Origin: Algoriphagus sp.
GTDB lineage: Bacteria; Bacteroidota; Bacteroidia; Cytophagales; Cyclobacteriaceae
NCBI RefSeq assembly: GCF_013373065.1
Contig: NZ_JABXIN010000023.1
Span: 25,339-89,338 of the forward strand
Direction: 5' to 3'
Length of the DNA stretch: 64,000 bases
A program made the translations under genes and the position numbers. Position 1 is the stretch's first letter, and each line of letters begins with the position of its first letter. The notes under the pieces are model-generated. The model was not told the DNA's origin and did not search any database. It saw nothing but the letters and a program-made list of their open reading frames with translations. Below are positions 33,744 to 42,905 of the stretch, one piece after another.

Positions 33744-35515
33744 GCTTTTTGCAATTTCAGCCACTCTGCCAATAAAAAGAAATTATAAATCGTCAAAAAG
33801 TGGGTCTTAACATAGTCCCCTGGCTTAGAAAGAATCACTTTGGTAGTTTCGGGTAGTTCTTTTTGATAGGTTCGTTCAAACTCCTGCACCGTTGAAAAGA
33901 TCCAATTTGAAAACTCGCTGGTTTCACTAAGCCATTCCAAAAGAGGGAGTCCAAAGCCCAATTTTTTCCGATCTGCTACCCACCCCAATTCTAAATCCTG
34001 AAGACTTTGTCGAATCCATTTTTTTCCAATTAAGTCCTCCTCATTCTCTATTTGCTCCCAAAAATTCAACATCCCCTGATCCAAGTAAGGTGACCTCCCT
34101 TCCACACCATGAGCCATCAAGGCATTATCCTGAATTTTCAGTATATCCTGGACTAAATAGATTTGCCGATCAAAGTCCAACATCTGCTTATAGAGTGGTA
34201 ATTTCTTTCGAAAAACCCGTTCATAGTCCTCAAATAAATCTGAAGAAAGGGTTTCCAAAGCGGAGAAATTCAAAAATGTCTTTCGAGGGTCAGGATCAAT
34301 TCCTGAGAAAAACTTGATCCAGTTTCTACCAAAAGGTAGTTTCCCAACAAAACTTGGCAATTGAAGTAAAAGTCCCCTATTGTTCAGATAGGTATGAAAA
34401 GCTTGATGTCGTTGATAGCCTCCCCAAAGTTCATCCGCACCAGCTCCAGAAATCAGAACCTTCACGGATTCCTTGGCTTTTTTCCCGATCAACCAAATCA
34501 AAAAGCTAGCAGAATCTCCTACAGGATAATCCAGATTCTGAAGGTATTCGTTCCAATTTTCCCGAAAGACGCTTTGGTTCACTTCTACCGATTGTTGTTC
34601 AAAAGGAAGCTTTTTATGAAGCTTTTTTACAGCTAGGGCATCATCGTATTTCTTTTGAACTCCCTTTTCAAATTGTGCTGTGAAAGCAGGTAAGGGAACT
34701 CCCGTCTCATAATACCAAAGAGCATACAACAGGGTACTATCTGATCCACCGCTGAGAAGCATTCCCAAAGGGACATCTGCATGAAATTGATGCAGAACAG
34801 CATCTTTGAGCAGTTCTAAAAACCGATTTTGGTTCTTTTCTTTTTCAGGTTGTTTATTTTTCGGAATATCATCCCATCGAAAAGCAGACTGATCGCGAAT
34901 AAGGCTAAATCGAGCTGGTTTCCATTCTTTAACTCCTTTGAAAAAAGTCTTGCCGGGCTGAGGGGTACGGAGGTAATGAAAATATTCCACCTGCACCATA
35001 TCCACAGAAGATCCCAACAATTTGGCGATGCCTCTACTCTCAGAGGAAAGAATCAGTGAATCATGCGTTTGATGATAATACAGCGGTTTTTCACCGTTCC
35101 TATCTCGCGCAACTAAAATATTTTGGGCAGACAAATCGACAAAAACCAATGCAAATATGCCCTGAAGTTTCTCCAATCCTGCTGTTCCAAATATTTTGAG
35201 CCAATGAAGTAAGACTTCTGTATCAGATCGGGTAAAAAATTCAACTCCCATCTTTAGGAGCAAGTTGCGGAGGTCCTGATAGTTATAGATTTCTCCATTC
35301 CAGATAAGAAGTTGATTCCCATCCGGTAACCAAAATGGTTGGTCCGCCTCAGGGCCTGGATGAAGGATTTTTAGACGATTTACCCCAATCCAAATCCCAG
35401 GCCAAGGACTTAACTTGCTCTCTTGATCTGGACCACGGTGTTTAGCACTGTCCATTAGGACATTCAAGGCCTCTTCATTAGCTCCCTTTCCCCAAACAAC
35501 GTGGATTCCACACAT
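33740..35515 (-). CDS. asnB: asparagine synthase (glutamine-hydrolysing)
   Basis: The 591-residue enzyme begins MCGI, where Cys2 is the N-terminal nucleophile of the class II glutaminase, followed by KHRGPDQES and NGEIYNY. The synthetase domain shows LLSGGSDSTLLYAL (PP-motif), LISGAGADELWGGYQRH and the GVEGRSPYLDQ motif. It makes asparagine, or in this cluster may amidate a sugar, as AsnB-like proteins often sit in polysaccharide loci. Its start codon shares one base with the nth stop, and its stop overlaps the GT4 start. Confidence 0.92.
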   Translation of the reverse strand: MCGIHVVWGKGANEEALNVLMDSAKHRGPDQESKLSPWPGIWIGVNRLKILHPGPEADQPFWLPDGNQLLIWNGEIYNYQDLRNLLLKMGVEFFTRSDTEVLLHWLKIFGTAGLEKLQGIFALVFVDLSAQNILVARDRNGEKPLYYHQTHDSLILSSESRGIAKLLGSSVDMVQVEYFHYLRTPQPGKTFFKGVKEWKPARFSLIRDQSAFRWDDIPKNKQPEKEKNQNRFLELLKDAVLHQFHADVPLGMLLSGGSDSTLLYALWYYETGVPLPAFTAQFEKGVQKKYDDALAVKKLHKKLPFEQQSVEVNQSVFRENWNEYLQNLDYPVGDSASFLIWLIGKKAKESVKVLISGAGADELWGGYQRHQAFHTYLNNRGLLLQLPSFVGKLPFGRNWIKFFSGIDPDPRKTFLNFSALETLSSDLFEDYERVFRKKLPLYKQMLDFDRQIYLVQDILKIQDNALMAHGVEGRSPYLDQGMLNFWEQIENEEDLIGKKWIRQSLQDLELGWVADRKKLGFGLPLLEWLSETSEFSNWIFSTVQEFERTYQKELPETTKVILSKPGDYVKTHFLTIYNFFLLAEWLKLQKA

Positions 35516-36186
35516 TAACTATTGGATTTTTTGACTGGTTTCAGACCATGTAGTTTTTCATAGTACCGACAGAAATTTGTAATCGGACATTCTTCACATT
35601 TAGGTTTACGTGCAAGGCAGGTATAGCGACCATGCAAAATCAACCAATGATGCGCTTGATGGATATATTTATCAGGAATATTTTTTACCAATTGTTTTTC
35701 AACTTCCAAGGGGGTTTTTGCCGACATAGGTACCAAACCCAAACGTTTGGAAACACGAAAAACATGGGTGTCCACCGCCATATTCGGTTGCTGCCAAACC
35801 ACAGAAGTAATAACATTGGCTGTTTTTCGACCCACACCGGGAAGTTTAATAAGTTCTGCCACTGTATCAGGAACTTCAGAATTAAATTCCTCTACCAGCA
35901 TTTTTCCCAAGCCCAGCAAATGCTTGGTTTTATTATTCGGGTAGGAAACTGTTTTGATGTAGGGAAACAGCTCGTCAAAATTTGAAGCGGCCAAATGTTC
36001 CGGTGTTGGAAAATCCCGAAATAAAGCCGGTGTGACCAAATTAATCCGTTTGTCTGTACATTGGGCAGAAAGGACTACAGCAATCAATAGCTGAAAAGGA
36101 TTCTCATATTCCAGTTCCGTTTCAGCCACAGGCATATGATGTGAGAAGTAATCGATAAAGGCTTGATACCGCTCTTTTTTAAGCAT
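35515..36186 (-). CDS. nth: endonuclease III (Nth), DNA glycosylase/AP lyase
   Basis: Nth has 223 residues. LSAQCTDKRIN, the helix-hairpin-helix LPGVGRKTANVI with the catalytic Lys, and VDTHVFRVSKRLG with the catalytic Asp are all present, and the C-terminal CLARKPKCEECPITNFC gives the C-x6-C-x2-C-x5-C [4Fe-4S] cluster. It removes oxidised pyrimidines in base-excision repair. It is first gene of the minus-strand run nth-asnB-GT4 and is divergent from the DmpA-like peptidase with 97 bp between. Confidence 0.96.
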   Translation of the reverse strand: MLKKERYQAFIDYFSHHMPVAETELEYENPFQLLIAVVLSAQCTDKRINLVTPALFRDFPTPEHLAASNFDELFPYIKTVSYPNNKTKHLLGLGKMLVEEFNSEVPDTVAELIKLPGVGRKTANVITSVVWQQPNMAVDTHVFRVSKRLGLVPMSAKTPLEVEKQLVKNIPDKYIHQAHHWLILHGRYTCLARKPKCEECPITNFCRYYEKLHGLKPVKKSNS

Positions 36187-36283
36187 TGATTTTAAACTTG
36201 GATTGGGGGATTAAGATAATTAATATTAAAGTATTCAACGGATGAAAATTGAAAAATTAGTCCTTTAAAAGTCAACCTATCTC

Positions 36284-37420
36284 ATGAGAAAATCCCTGTC
36301 CTTTAGTTGCTTTTTCCTGGCCCTATTAAGCTTTCAAAACCTTCAATCCCAAACCAGACCCCGGGATTTAGGGGTGCCATTTGGGGTTCTATCTACCGGA
36401 AAATTAAATTCGATCACGGATGTAAATGGGGTAACCGTGGGACATTTTACAAAAGTCGAAGGGGATGCTATTCGTACCGGGGTGACCGCCATCTTAGCCC
36501 ATGATGGAAATATTTTTCAGGAAAAAGTGCCTGCTGCCATTTATGTAGGAAATGGTTTTGGAAAACTTGCTGGAATCACGCAGGTACAAGAACTGGGACT
36601 GCTGGAAAGTCCCATTATTCTTACCAATACCTTATCGGTAGCGGCAGGAATCGAAGGAACTGTTCGGTATACTCTTGAGCAATCAGGAAATGAATCCGTT
36701 CAATCCGTCAATGCAGTAGTGGGCGAAACCAATGATGGCTTTCTAAATGACATTCGAGGCATGCATATTTCACCCGAAGAGGTGATTACAGCCATTGAAT
36801 CTGCTCAAGGCGGTCCTGTTCAGGAAGGGAATGTGGGTGCTGGAACCGGAACCATTGCTTTTGGATGGAAAGGAGGAATTGGTACCGCTTCCAGAAAACT
36901 CCCCGAATCGCTTGGGGGATATACCGTAGGCGTGTTGGTACAAAGTAATTTCGGTGGAAACCTTCAAATCGGAGGCGTCCCTGTTGGAGAAAAATTAGAA
37001 AAATATCCTTTTCGAAATGCCATTGAAAAGGCTGATGGAAGTTGCATGATTATAATAGCTACAGACGCTCCGGTCCTTTCCCGAAATTTGGAACGGATAG
37101 CGAAACGGGCTATGATGGGATTGGCGAAAACAGGAGGCATCGCTTCAAATGGCTCTGGAGATTATGTGATTGCCTTTTCGACAGCAGCAAACCTTCGATC
37201 AGCCTATGTTGCGGAATCGGGAGAATTGGAACAAGTGGAAATTCTACGTAATGATGACATGAGCCCCCTTTTCATGGCGGTCATAGAGGCAACAGAGGAA
37301 GCAATCATCAACTCTCTTTTTGCTGCAGAGACAATGGAAGGAAAAGAAGGTAGAGTCGTGGAAGCCTTGCCCAAAGAACAGGTACTAAAATGGATCCACG
37401 AAAGAACCAGCTCCAATTAA
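36284..37420 (+). CDS. secreted P1-family (DmpA/BapA-type) peptidase
   Basis: The 378-residue protein has a signal peptide (about 1-22, ending LQSQ) and the P1/DmpA fold: RPRDLGVPFG, AAIYVGNGFGK and VGAGTGTIAFGWKGGIGT. The site of autoproteolysis is probably the Gly252-Ser253 bond in ADGSCMII, making Ser253 the nucleophile of the second chain. It is an N-terminal nucleophile aminopeptidase; many members act on peptides with small or beta-amino residues or D-amino-acid amides. It is exported, so likely works in the periplasm. Monocistronic. Confidence 0.9.
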   Translation: MRKSLSFSCFFLALLSFQNLQSQTRPRDLGVPFGVLSTGKLNSITDVNGVTVGHFTKVEGDAIRTGVTAILAHDGNIFQEKVPAAIYVGNGFGKLAGITQVQELGLLESPIILTNTLSVAAGIEGTVRYTLEQSGNESVQSVNAVVGETNDGFLNDIRGMHISPEEVITAIESAQGGPVQEGNVGAGTGTIAFGWKGGIGTASRKLPESLGGYTVGVLVQSNFGGNLQIGGVPVGEKLEKYPFRNAIEKADGSCMIIIATDAPVLSRNLERIAKRAMMGLAKTGGIASNGSGDYVIAFSTAANLRSAYVAESGELEQVEILRNDDMSPLFMAVIEATEEAIINSLFAAETMEGKEGRVVEALPKEQVLKWIHERTSSN

Positions 37421-37563
37421 ATAATTCGGCCTCTGATTAAACTATCTTTTTGATTTGAGCCGATTAATTGTTTTGAAAAACGAAGTTTTTTTCAGAACAT
37501 GAATGTAATTACGCTTTAGGAGCCTTTCCCGTACTTAAACCCAATAACCCTTTTTATCCAAGG

Positions 37564-39339
37564 ATGAAAAATTTTAATGCCCAATACCATTCACTTTTTC
37601 ACAGACTTTTTGGTGGTATGGATGATACCATGCTGGATCAAATTTTTGAAATAGGAAGTGAAAAAGTATTGAATACTGGAGAATATCTTTTTCATCAAGG
37701 AGATTCTCAGAATGTATTATACATCGTTCTTTCAGGTCGACTTCGGGCGATCAAAGAAGATTCTCAAGAAACCCGGATTCTAGGAGATATCGGTCAAGGA
37801 GAACCGGTGGGTGAGTTTGCCCTATTTACAAATGAACCTCGAATGGCCTCTGTTTTAGCCATTCGAAAATCAATTGTTTTGGAGTTTACCCAGGAAGAAT
37901 ATCAAGTCTTAGTTTCCAAAAATCCGGCTTTAGCAACTTCCCTTACAAACTTTGTAATCCAACGATTAAGACGGAATACTTTCCAACAAAATAAGACAAC
38001 TCCTCCCAAAAATATAGCTTTAATAAATCTCCAGTCTGATTTGGATTTAAGTCCTTGGACCCAAGGAATGCAGACATATTTTGAGAATATGAAGATTCCT
38101 GTTCAGGTTTTTGATTATGAGTCCCAATCCCACCTTCATGATGAGGAGTTTTTTGATTCCTTGGAAGAACATGAAGGATTGAACATTCTGGTTTGCAATG
38201 ATGAACAAACAGCTTGGTCTCATCAATGTCTGGTTTATGCCGATTTAGTGATTTTAGCAGCTCTATTTGAATCCAAAACCAAGATTTACCCGATTGAAAA
38301 AGAGCTTAACCTTTATGAAAGGAATATCCTTAATAAAAAGATTTATCTTCTTTTACTTCATGATGAAAATCCATCGATGCCTTCAGGAACCGAAAAATGG
38401 TTGAAAAACAGATCTGTCCAATTGCATATTCATCTTCGAAAGGGGCATGAAAAAGATACCGCTCGATTTTGCCGAATAATTACCAATCAAGCGATTGGAC
38501 TGGTTTTAGGCGGTGGTGGTGCCAAAGGGTATGCACACATTGGGGTTGTCAAGGCTTTGCAGGAACGGGGAATTGACATTGATTTTTTAGGAGGAACAAG
38601 TGCGGGAGCCATTTATGGGGTTTCAATGAGCTTTCTCGATTTTGATTTTAAAAGGATTGAAAAAACCATTTCCAACTCTGTAAAAGCTCAGTTGACTTCC
38701 AATGATTTAACACTTCCCATGATCTCTTTTTTATCAGGAAAAAAGATCAAGAAGTTTATGAAGGAAGTTTTTGGCGAAAGTCACATGGAAGACATTTGGG
38801 TCAACTCCTATTGTGTGTCAACAAATTTTTCGAAAGCAGCTATGAAAATCCACGACAATGGCCTGCTTTGGCAGCAATTGGCTGCAAGTATGGCCATTCC
38901 AGGTGTATTTCCTCCTGTGGTGATTGATCAATACCTGCATGTAGACGGTGCCGTCATGGATAATCTTCCGATCGAACCTATGTACAGGTTTCCAGTCTCA
39001 AAAATCATTGCTGTATCGCTTTCGGGTTTACCAGAGCGCAAAGTAAATTATGAAGAGGCTCCAACGGGTTGGAGTATTTTATGGGATAAAATCTTCCGCA
39101 AGAAACGCTTCAAAATCCCTTCTGTCGGTTCCTTGATTATTAATTCACTTACACTTAACAGTCTTCAAAAACAAGAAATCACCAAACAGAAAGTTTCTCA
39201 TTACTTTGAATTGAACCTGAAAGGGGTTGGCTTTATGGATGACAAAAAGTGGAAACAAATTCTCAAAAAAGGATATGATCAAATGGTTGAGTATTTAGAC
39301 ACACTACCCGAAGAAGAACGTTTTTGGATGAAAAAGTAA
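37564..39339 (+). CDS. cNMP-binding-domain plus patatin-like phospholipase (NTE-type)
   Basis: The 591-residue protein combines a cyclic-nucleotide-binding-like domain (about 20-140; EYLFHQGD..LYIVLSGRLRAI and GEPVGEFALFTNEPRMASV) with a patatin domain (about 300-580; GLVLGGGGAKGYAHIGVVKAL, the GGTSAGA nucleophile elbow and the DGA motif of the Ser-Asp dyad). The middle resembles a regulatory linker. Eukaryotic neuropathy target esterase has the same order of domains. Likely a membrane-associated lysophospholipase. It ends just before a strong bidirectional terminator. Confidence 0.9.
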   Translation: MKNFNAQYHSLFHRLFGGMDDTMLDQIFEIGSEKVLNTGEYLFHQGDSQNVLYIVLSGRLRAIKEDSQETRILGDIGQGEPVGEFALFTNEPRMASVLAIRKSIVLEFTQEEYQVLVSKNPALATSLTNFVIQRLRRNTFQQNKTTPPKNIALINLQSDLDLSPWTQGMQTYFENMKIPVQVFDYESQSHLHDEEFFDSLEEHEGLNILVCNDEQTAWSHQCLVYADLVILAALFESKTKIYPIEKELNLYERNILNKKIYLLLLHDENPSMPSGTEKWLKNRSVQLHIHLRKGHEKDTARFCRIITNQAIGLVLGGGGAKGYAHIGVVKALQERGIDIDFLGGTSAGAIYGVSMSFLDFDFKRIEKTISNSVKAQLTSNDLTLPMISFLSGKKIKKFMKEVFGESHMEDIWVNSYCVSTNFSKAAMKIHDNGLLWQQLAASMAIPGVFPPVVIDQYLHVDGAVMDNLPIEPMYRFPVSKIIAVSLSGLPERKVNYEEAPTGWSILWDKIFRKKRFKIPSVGSLIINSLTLNSLQKQEITKQKVSHYFELNLKGVGFMDDKKWKQILKKGYDQMVEYLDTLPEEERFWMKK

Positions 39340-39354
39340 TCGTGCCTCAAAATG

Positions 39355-39391
39355 AAAAAAGGGCTCAATAATCGATTAGAGCCCTTTTTTT
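39355..39391. terminator. bidirectional rho-independent terminator
   Basis: The stem GGGCTC (39361-39366) / GAGCCC (39379-39384) is flanked by six A residues (39355-39360) and seven T residues (39385-39391), so it works on both strands. It separates the convergent patatin gene (ends 39339) and the fatty-acid operon (ends 39409). Confidence 0.9.
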
Positions 39392-39408
39392 AACATCAAC
39401 TTTTAAAT

Positions 39409-41202
39409 TTAAAAAGGATACTTTCCTTGCTCGATCATGAAATCAGCAATTTGCCTGCGAAGTTCCTTCGTATTGATTAGATCCATTTTCGTGAATCGCT
39501 TCAAACCCATCAGCATAACTTTTTGCTCGTCTCCTTTTGTAAAGGATGCAATCGCTTCTTTGGCAGCAGCATTGATTTTATCAACTGCCTCAGATAAGTA
39601 AACCTGTGACATGGCAATCTGATGCTTGCAAGCTTCCTCACCCTTCATGCTAACCAATTTCTCTGTCCGAAGAATTGCGGATTCAGCTGCATAAATTTCA
39701 ATCATTACATCAGCCAAATTCATCATGACTTCTTGTTCATCCTCGATTTTGTCTTGAAGCGCCATAGCGGCTTTTCCTCCCAACATCAAGAATACTTTTT
39801 TCAACTTTTTAAGCACCTCTTTTTCTGCTGCAAAAAGCTCAGAAGTATCTACAGTTTCAAACGAAGGAACTGCTGTCAATTCATTAGCTACAGCCATGGC
39901 CGGTTCAAATAAATTGATTTCACTCTTCATGGCTCTTTTTAACAACATACCAACCATGAGCATACGGTTGATTTCATTGGTTCCTTCATAAATGCGGGCA
40001 ATTCGAGCATCACGATAAGCTCTCTCCATCGGAGCTTCTGCAGAATATCCCATTCCGCCATAAACCTGAACGCCTTGATCCACTACAAAATCAAGCACTT
40101 CCGACCCATGAACTTTTGCAATGGCTGCCTCAATCGCAAATTGCTCCAAAGCTTTCAATTTGGCATCTGCATCAGACATCCCCTCGGCTGCCAATGCATC
40201 CATAAGGTCTTCGATGTCCTGACCCGCACGATAGCAAAGTGATTCGGAAACATAAGAGCGGATCGCCATCTCAGCAAGCATCCGTTTTACAGCACCAAAG
40301 GAATTAATGCTAACACCAAACTGCTTTCGCTCTGAAGAATATTTTATTGCATGAGAAGTAACGGTACGAACACCTCCCAAAATTCCAGCACCTAGTTTCA
40401 CACGTCCAATATTTAGGATATTCACTGCAATCTTAAATCCATTTTGACGCTCAGAAAGCATGTTTTCTACCGGAACCGGACAATCATTGAAGAACACCTG
40501 ACGAGTCGATGAGCCTTTGATTCCCATCTTTCGCTCTTCCTCATTCATGGTGATTCCTCCGAAAGTCTTTTCTACAATAAATGCAGTTAGATTTTTGTCA
40601 TCTTCAATCTTCGCAAAAACGATAAAAAGATCCGCAAAGCCAGCATTGGAAATCCACATTTTTTGCCCATTGATGAGGTAATGTTTGCCATCTGCAGATA
40701 GCGTAGCCTTTGTCTTTCCACTATTCGCATCTGACCCTGCATCCGGTTCTGTCAAACAATAGCAAGCAGCCCATTCACCCGTAGCTAATTTGGGAAGGTA
40801 CTTTTGTTTTTGTTCTTCGGTACCATAGTATAAAATGGGCAAGGTACCGATACCTGTATGAGCACCATAGGTAGTAGAAAAAGATCCTGCTGCACCAATG
40901 ATATCAGCGATAAGCATGGAGGTATTGAAACTCATTCCCAATCCACCATATTCTTCCGGTACGGCTACTCCTAAAAGACCTAGTTCTCCAGCCTTTTTAA
41001 AAATAGAAGGTACCAAATCCGGGTTTTTCATACTGTCAATTTCCTCGATGTTTGGCGTAATCTCCGTATCGATGAAATCTTGACAGGCCTGAGCCATCAT
41101 TTTTTGCTCCTCGGTAAATTGCTCGGGAATAAAAACGTCCTGTGCGTCAGTCTCCCGAATGAGGAATTCTCCTCCCTGAATCGATTTAGTTAAAGTCGTC
41201 AT
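39409..41202 (-). CDS. fadE: acyl-CoA dehydrogenase (FadE-type)
   Basis: The 597-residue flavoenzyme has the acyl-CoA dehydrogenase core (about 30-430): GLGMSFNTSMLIADIIG, CYCLTEPDAGSDANSGKTKA, WISNAGFADLFIVFA, RKQFGVSI and QVYGGMGYSAEAPMERAYRDARIARIYEGTNEINR (containing the catalytic Glu region). A C-terminal helical extension (about 450-597) is typical of the Firmicute FadE-type enzyme. It makes trans-2-enoyl-CoA as the first step of beta-oxidation and is the last gene of the MarR-fad operon before the terminator. Confidence 0.93.
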   Translation of the reverse strand: MTTLTKSIQGGEFLIRETDAQDVFIPEQFTEEQKMMAQACQDFIDTEITPNIEEIDSMKNPDLVPSIFKKAGELGLLGVAVPEEYGGLGMSFNTSMLIADIIGAAGSFSTTYGAHTGIGTLPILYYGTEEQKQKYLPKLATGEWAACYCLTEPDAGSDANSGKTKATLSADGKHYLINGQKMWISNAGFADLFIVFAKIEDDKNLTAFIVEKTFGGITMNEEERKMGIKGSSTRQVFFNDCPVPVENMLSERQNGFKIAVNILNIGRVKLGAGILGGVRTVTSHAIKYSSERKQFGVSINSFGAVKRMLAEMAIRSYVSESLCYRAGQDIEDLMDALAAEGMSDADAKLKALEQFAIEAAIAKVHGSEVLDFVVDQGVQVYGGMGYSAEAPMERAYRDARIARIYEGTNEINRMLMVGMLLKRAMKSEINLFEPAMAVANELTAVPSFETVDTSELFAAEKEVLKKLKKVFLMLGGKAAMALQDKIEDEQEVMMNLADVMIEIYAAESAILRTEKLVSMKGEEACKHQIAMSQVYLSEAVDKINAAAKEAIASFTKGDEQKVMLMGLKRFTKMDLINTKELRRQIADFMIEQGKYPF

Positions 41203-41267
41203 TTTGAGTTTTATCTAGTCTTGAATTTTCTTTTGTTTGAAAAATAAAAGCTGAACCCGCGAATTGC

Positions 41268-42443
41268 CTATTTCAACAATTCAAAGATGCCAGCTACACC
41301 TTGACCTCCTCCTACGCAAGCGGTCACCATTCCATATTTTTTATTTCTTCTTCGAAGCTCATTGAAAAGCTGAACCGAAAGCTTGGCTCCGGTACAACCT
41401 AACGGGTGTCCTAAGGCAACCGCACCACCATTGACATTCAAAATGTCTTCATTCAGATCCAAAGCCTTAATAACTGCCAAAGCTTGAGCAGCGAAAGCTT
41501 CATTCAACTCTATCAGATCTATATCATTTAAGGAAAGACCCGCTTGTTTCAAGGCTTTTGGCACAGCCTCTTTCGGGCCGATACCCATGATTCTAGGATC
41601 AACGCCAGCGACACTATAGGACATCATGCGAGCCATGGGCTCCAAATTCAAAGATTTCATCAAACGATCAGACATCACTACGACGAAGGCTGCCCCATCG
41701 GAAGTTTGGGAGGAATTACCTGCTGTGACTTGTCCCCCGTTTTTAAATGCTGGCTTTAAGTTTGAAAGCACTTCTAGGGTCGTCCCAGCTCGTGGGCCTT
41801 CATCCGTATCTACCACGAATGTTCGGGTTTTACGCTTTCCACTTTCATCCAAATAGGTTTCCTCTACTTCTACAGGAACGATTTCATCCTTAAATTTTCC
41901 TGACTCTATAGCCGCCAAAGCACGTTCGTGAGATCTTACAGAGAATGCATCCGCATCTTCTCGAGTGATGTTGTAGTCTTTTGCAAGCTCTTCTGCTGTT
42001 AAACCCATACTCAGATAATAGCTTGGAGTTTGAGAGGCTATTTTCCAGTTTAACACTGTCTTATGCCCCATCATAGGCAACAAGGACATGGATTCGGTCC
42101 CGCCTGCTATGATGCAATCAGCCATTCCTGCTTTGATTTTTCCAACCGCAAGAGCAATTGCTTCCAAACCCGAACCGCAATACCGATTCATTACAAATCC
42201 AGGATTATCGATTCCCAAAGCAAGTAAGGAAATCATTCGTCCCATTTGCATACCTTGCTCCGCTTCTGGAATGGCATTACCTACGATCAGGTCATCCACC
42301 ATACTTGCCTCTAATCCAGGTGTGTTTGCAACCAAATATTTAATGACATCTGCTGCCAAATCATCTGGGCGATAAAAGCGAAAACCTCCTTTTTTTGCCT
42401 TTCCGACAGCTGATCTATATCCGTTGATTATATATGCGTCCAT
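41268..42443 (-). CDS. fadA: acetyl-CoA C-acyltransferase / thiolase (FadA-type)
   Basis: This 391-residue thiolase starts at the Met at 42443 ([16 protein letters not shown]); a longer reading to 42485 adds 14 non-conserved residues. The catalytic Cys89 lies in [10 protein letters not shown], the C-terminal [10 protein letters not shown] histidine and CVGGGQG cysteine are present. It cleaves 3-ketoacyl-CoA in the last step of beta-oxidation. The upstream gene is not fadN directly: an IVP cassette separates the two. The gap to fadE is 65 bp. Confidence 0.94.
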   Translation of the reverse strand: MDAYIINGYRSAVGKAKKGGFRFYRPDDLAADVIKYLVANTPGLEASMVDDLIVGNAIPEAEQGMQMGRMISLLALGIDNPGFVMNRYCGSGLEAIALAVGKIKAGMADCIIAGGTESMSLLPMMGHKTVLNWKIASQTPSYYLSMGLTAEELAKDYNITREDADAFSVRSHERALAAIESGKFKDEIVPVEVEETYLDESGKRKTRTFVVDTDEGPRAGTTLEVLSNLKPAFKNGGQVTAGNSSQTSDGAAFVVVMSDRLMKSLNLEPMARMMSYSVAGVDPRIMGIGPKEAVPKALKQAGLSLNDIDLIELNEAFAAQALAVIKALDLNEDILNVNGGAVALGHPLGCTGAKLSVQLFNELRRRNKKYGMVTACVGGGQGVAGIFELLK

Positions 42444-42466
42444 TATTTTGTTTTTAATTAATAAGT

Positions 42467-42501
42467 GATGTGTATCTAGTATCAAGATTTAAGAATCAAG
42501 A
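42467..42501 (-). repeat. heptamer array downstream of the IVP gene
   Basis: On the minus strand this 35-bp stretch divides into five 7-mers: TCTTGAT, TCTTAAA, TCTTGAT, ACTAGAT, ACACATC. The first heptamer contains the IVP stop codon. The register matches the other heptamer array on the far side of the same gene. Confidence 0.6.
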
Positions 42502-42855
42502 CTTTGACTCAATAGAAGACTTCAAACCCATGATCATTTTTTGTATTTCGGAAATGTCAGATTCAAGTTCTCTTGCAGTTGTATTGTCAAGAATTCCAAT
42601 TCTTTCTGAAATAATCATTTGAGTCTCCAGCTCAAAACTTTCACCAAGGCTAACTTCAAGGGAGTTAACAAATGATTTATTCGAAGTTTTTGCACAGCCC
42701 TCAGCTATATTTGAAGGAATAGAAACTCCAGCCCTTCGCATTTGAGAAATAAGTCCAAACTTCTCTTCGTTGGGATAAGATTTAGTAACTGAATAAATCT
42801 TCACCGCAACGTCTACTGATTTTTGCCAAACTTTGAGTTCTTTAAAATTATGCAT
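42496..42855 (-). CDS. four-helix-bundle protein (23S rRNA IVP / S23 family)
   Basis: The protein has 119 residues from the Met at 42855: NFKELKVWQKSVDVAVKIY, then LISQMRRAGVSIPSNIAEGCAKTS and SLGESFELETQMIISERIG, diagnostic for the IVP/S23 four-helix-bundle family (structurally like the Avd protein). The frame extends upstream to 42966, but that part overlaps fadN and is not conserved. It interrupts the fatty-acid operon between fadN and fadA and is bordered by heptamer arrays. The function is unclear; members are often encoded in unrelated insert positions. The gene may act as a small mobile unit. Confidence 0.82.
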   Translation of the reverse strand: MHNFKELKVWQKSVDVAVKIYSVTKSYPNEEKFGLISQMRRAGVSIPSNIAEGCAKTSNKSFVNSLEVSLGESFELETQMIISERIGILDNTTARELESDISEIQKMIMGLKSSIESKS

Positions 42856-42870
42856 GGTCCAAATTTTTAA

Positions 42871-42905
42871 ATACTTGATACTTGCATCTAGATACTTAAT
42901 ACTAA
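42871..42905 (-). repeat. heptamer array upstream of the IVP gene
   Basis: On the minus strand this 35-bp stretch reads as five 7-mers: TTAGTAT, TAAGTAT, CTAGATG, CAAGTAT, CAAGTAT. The fadN stop codon (TAG) lies in the first unit. Four of five units end in GTAT, and the spacing is exact. It mirrors the 35-bp array on the other side of the IVP gene. Confidence 0.65.
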
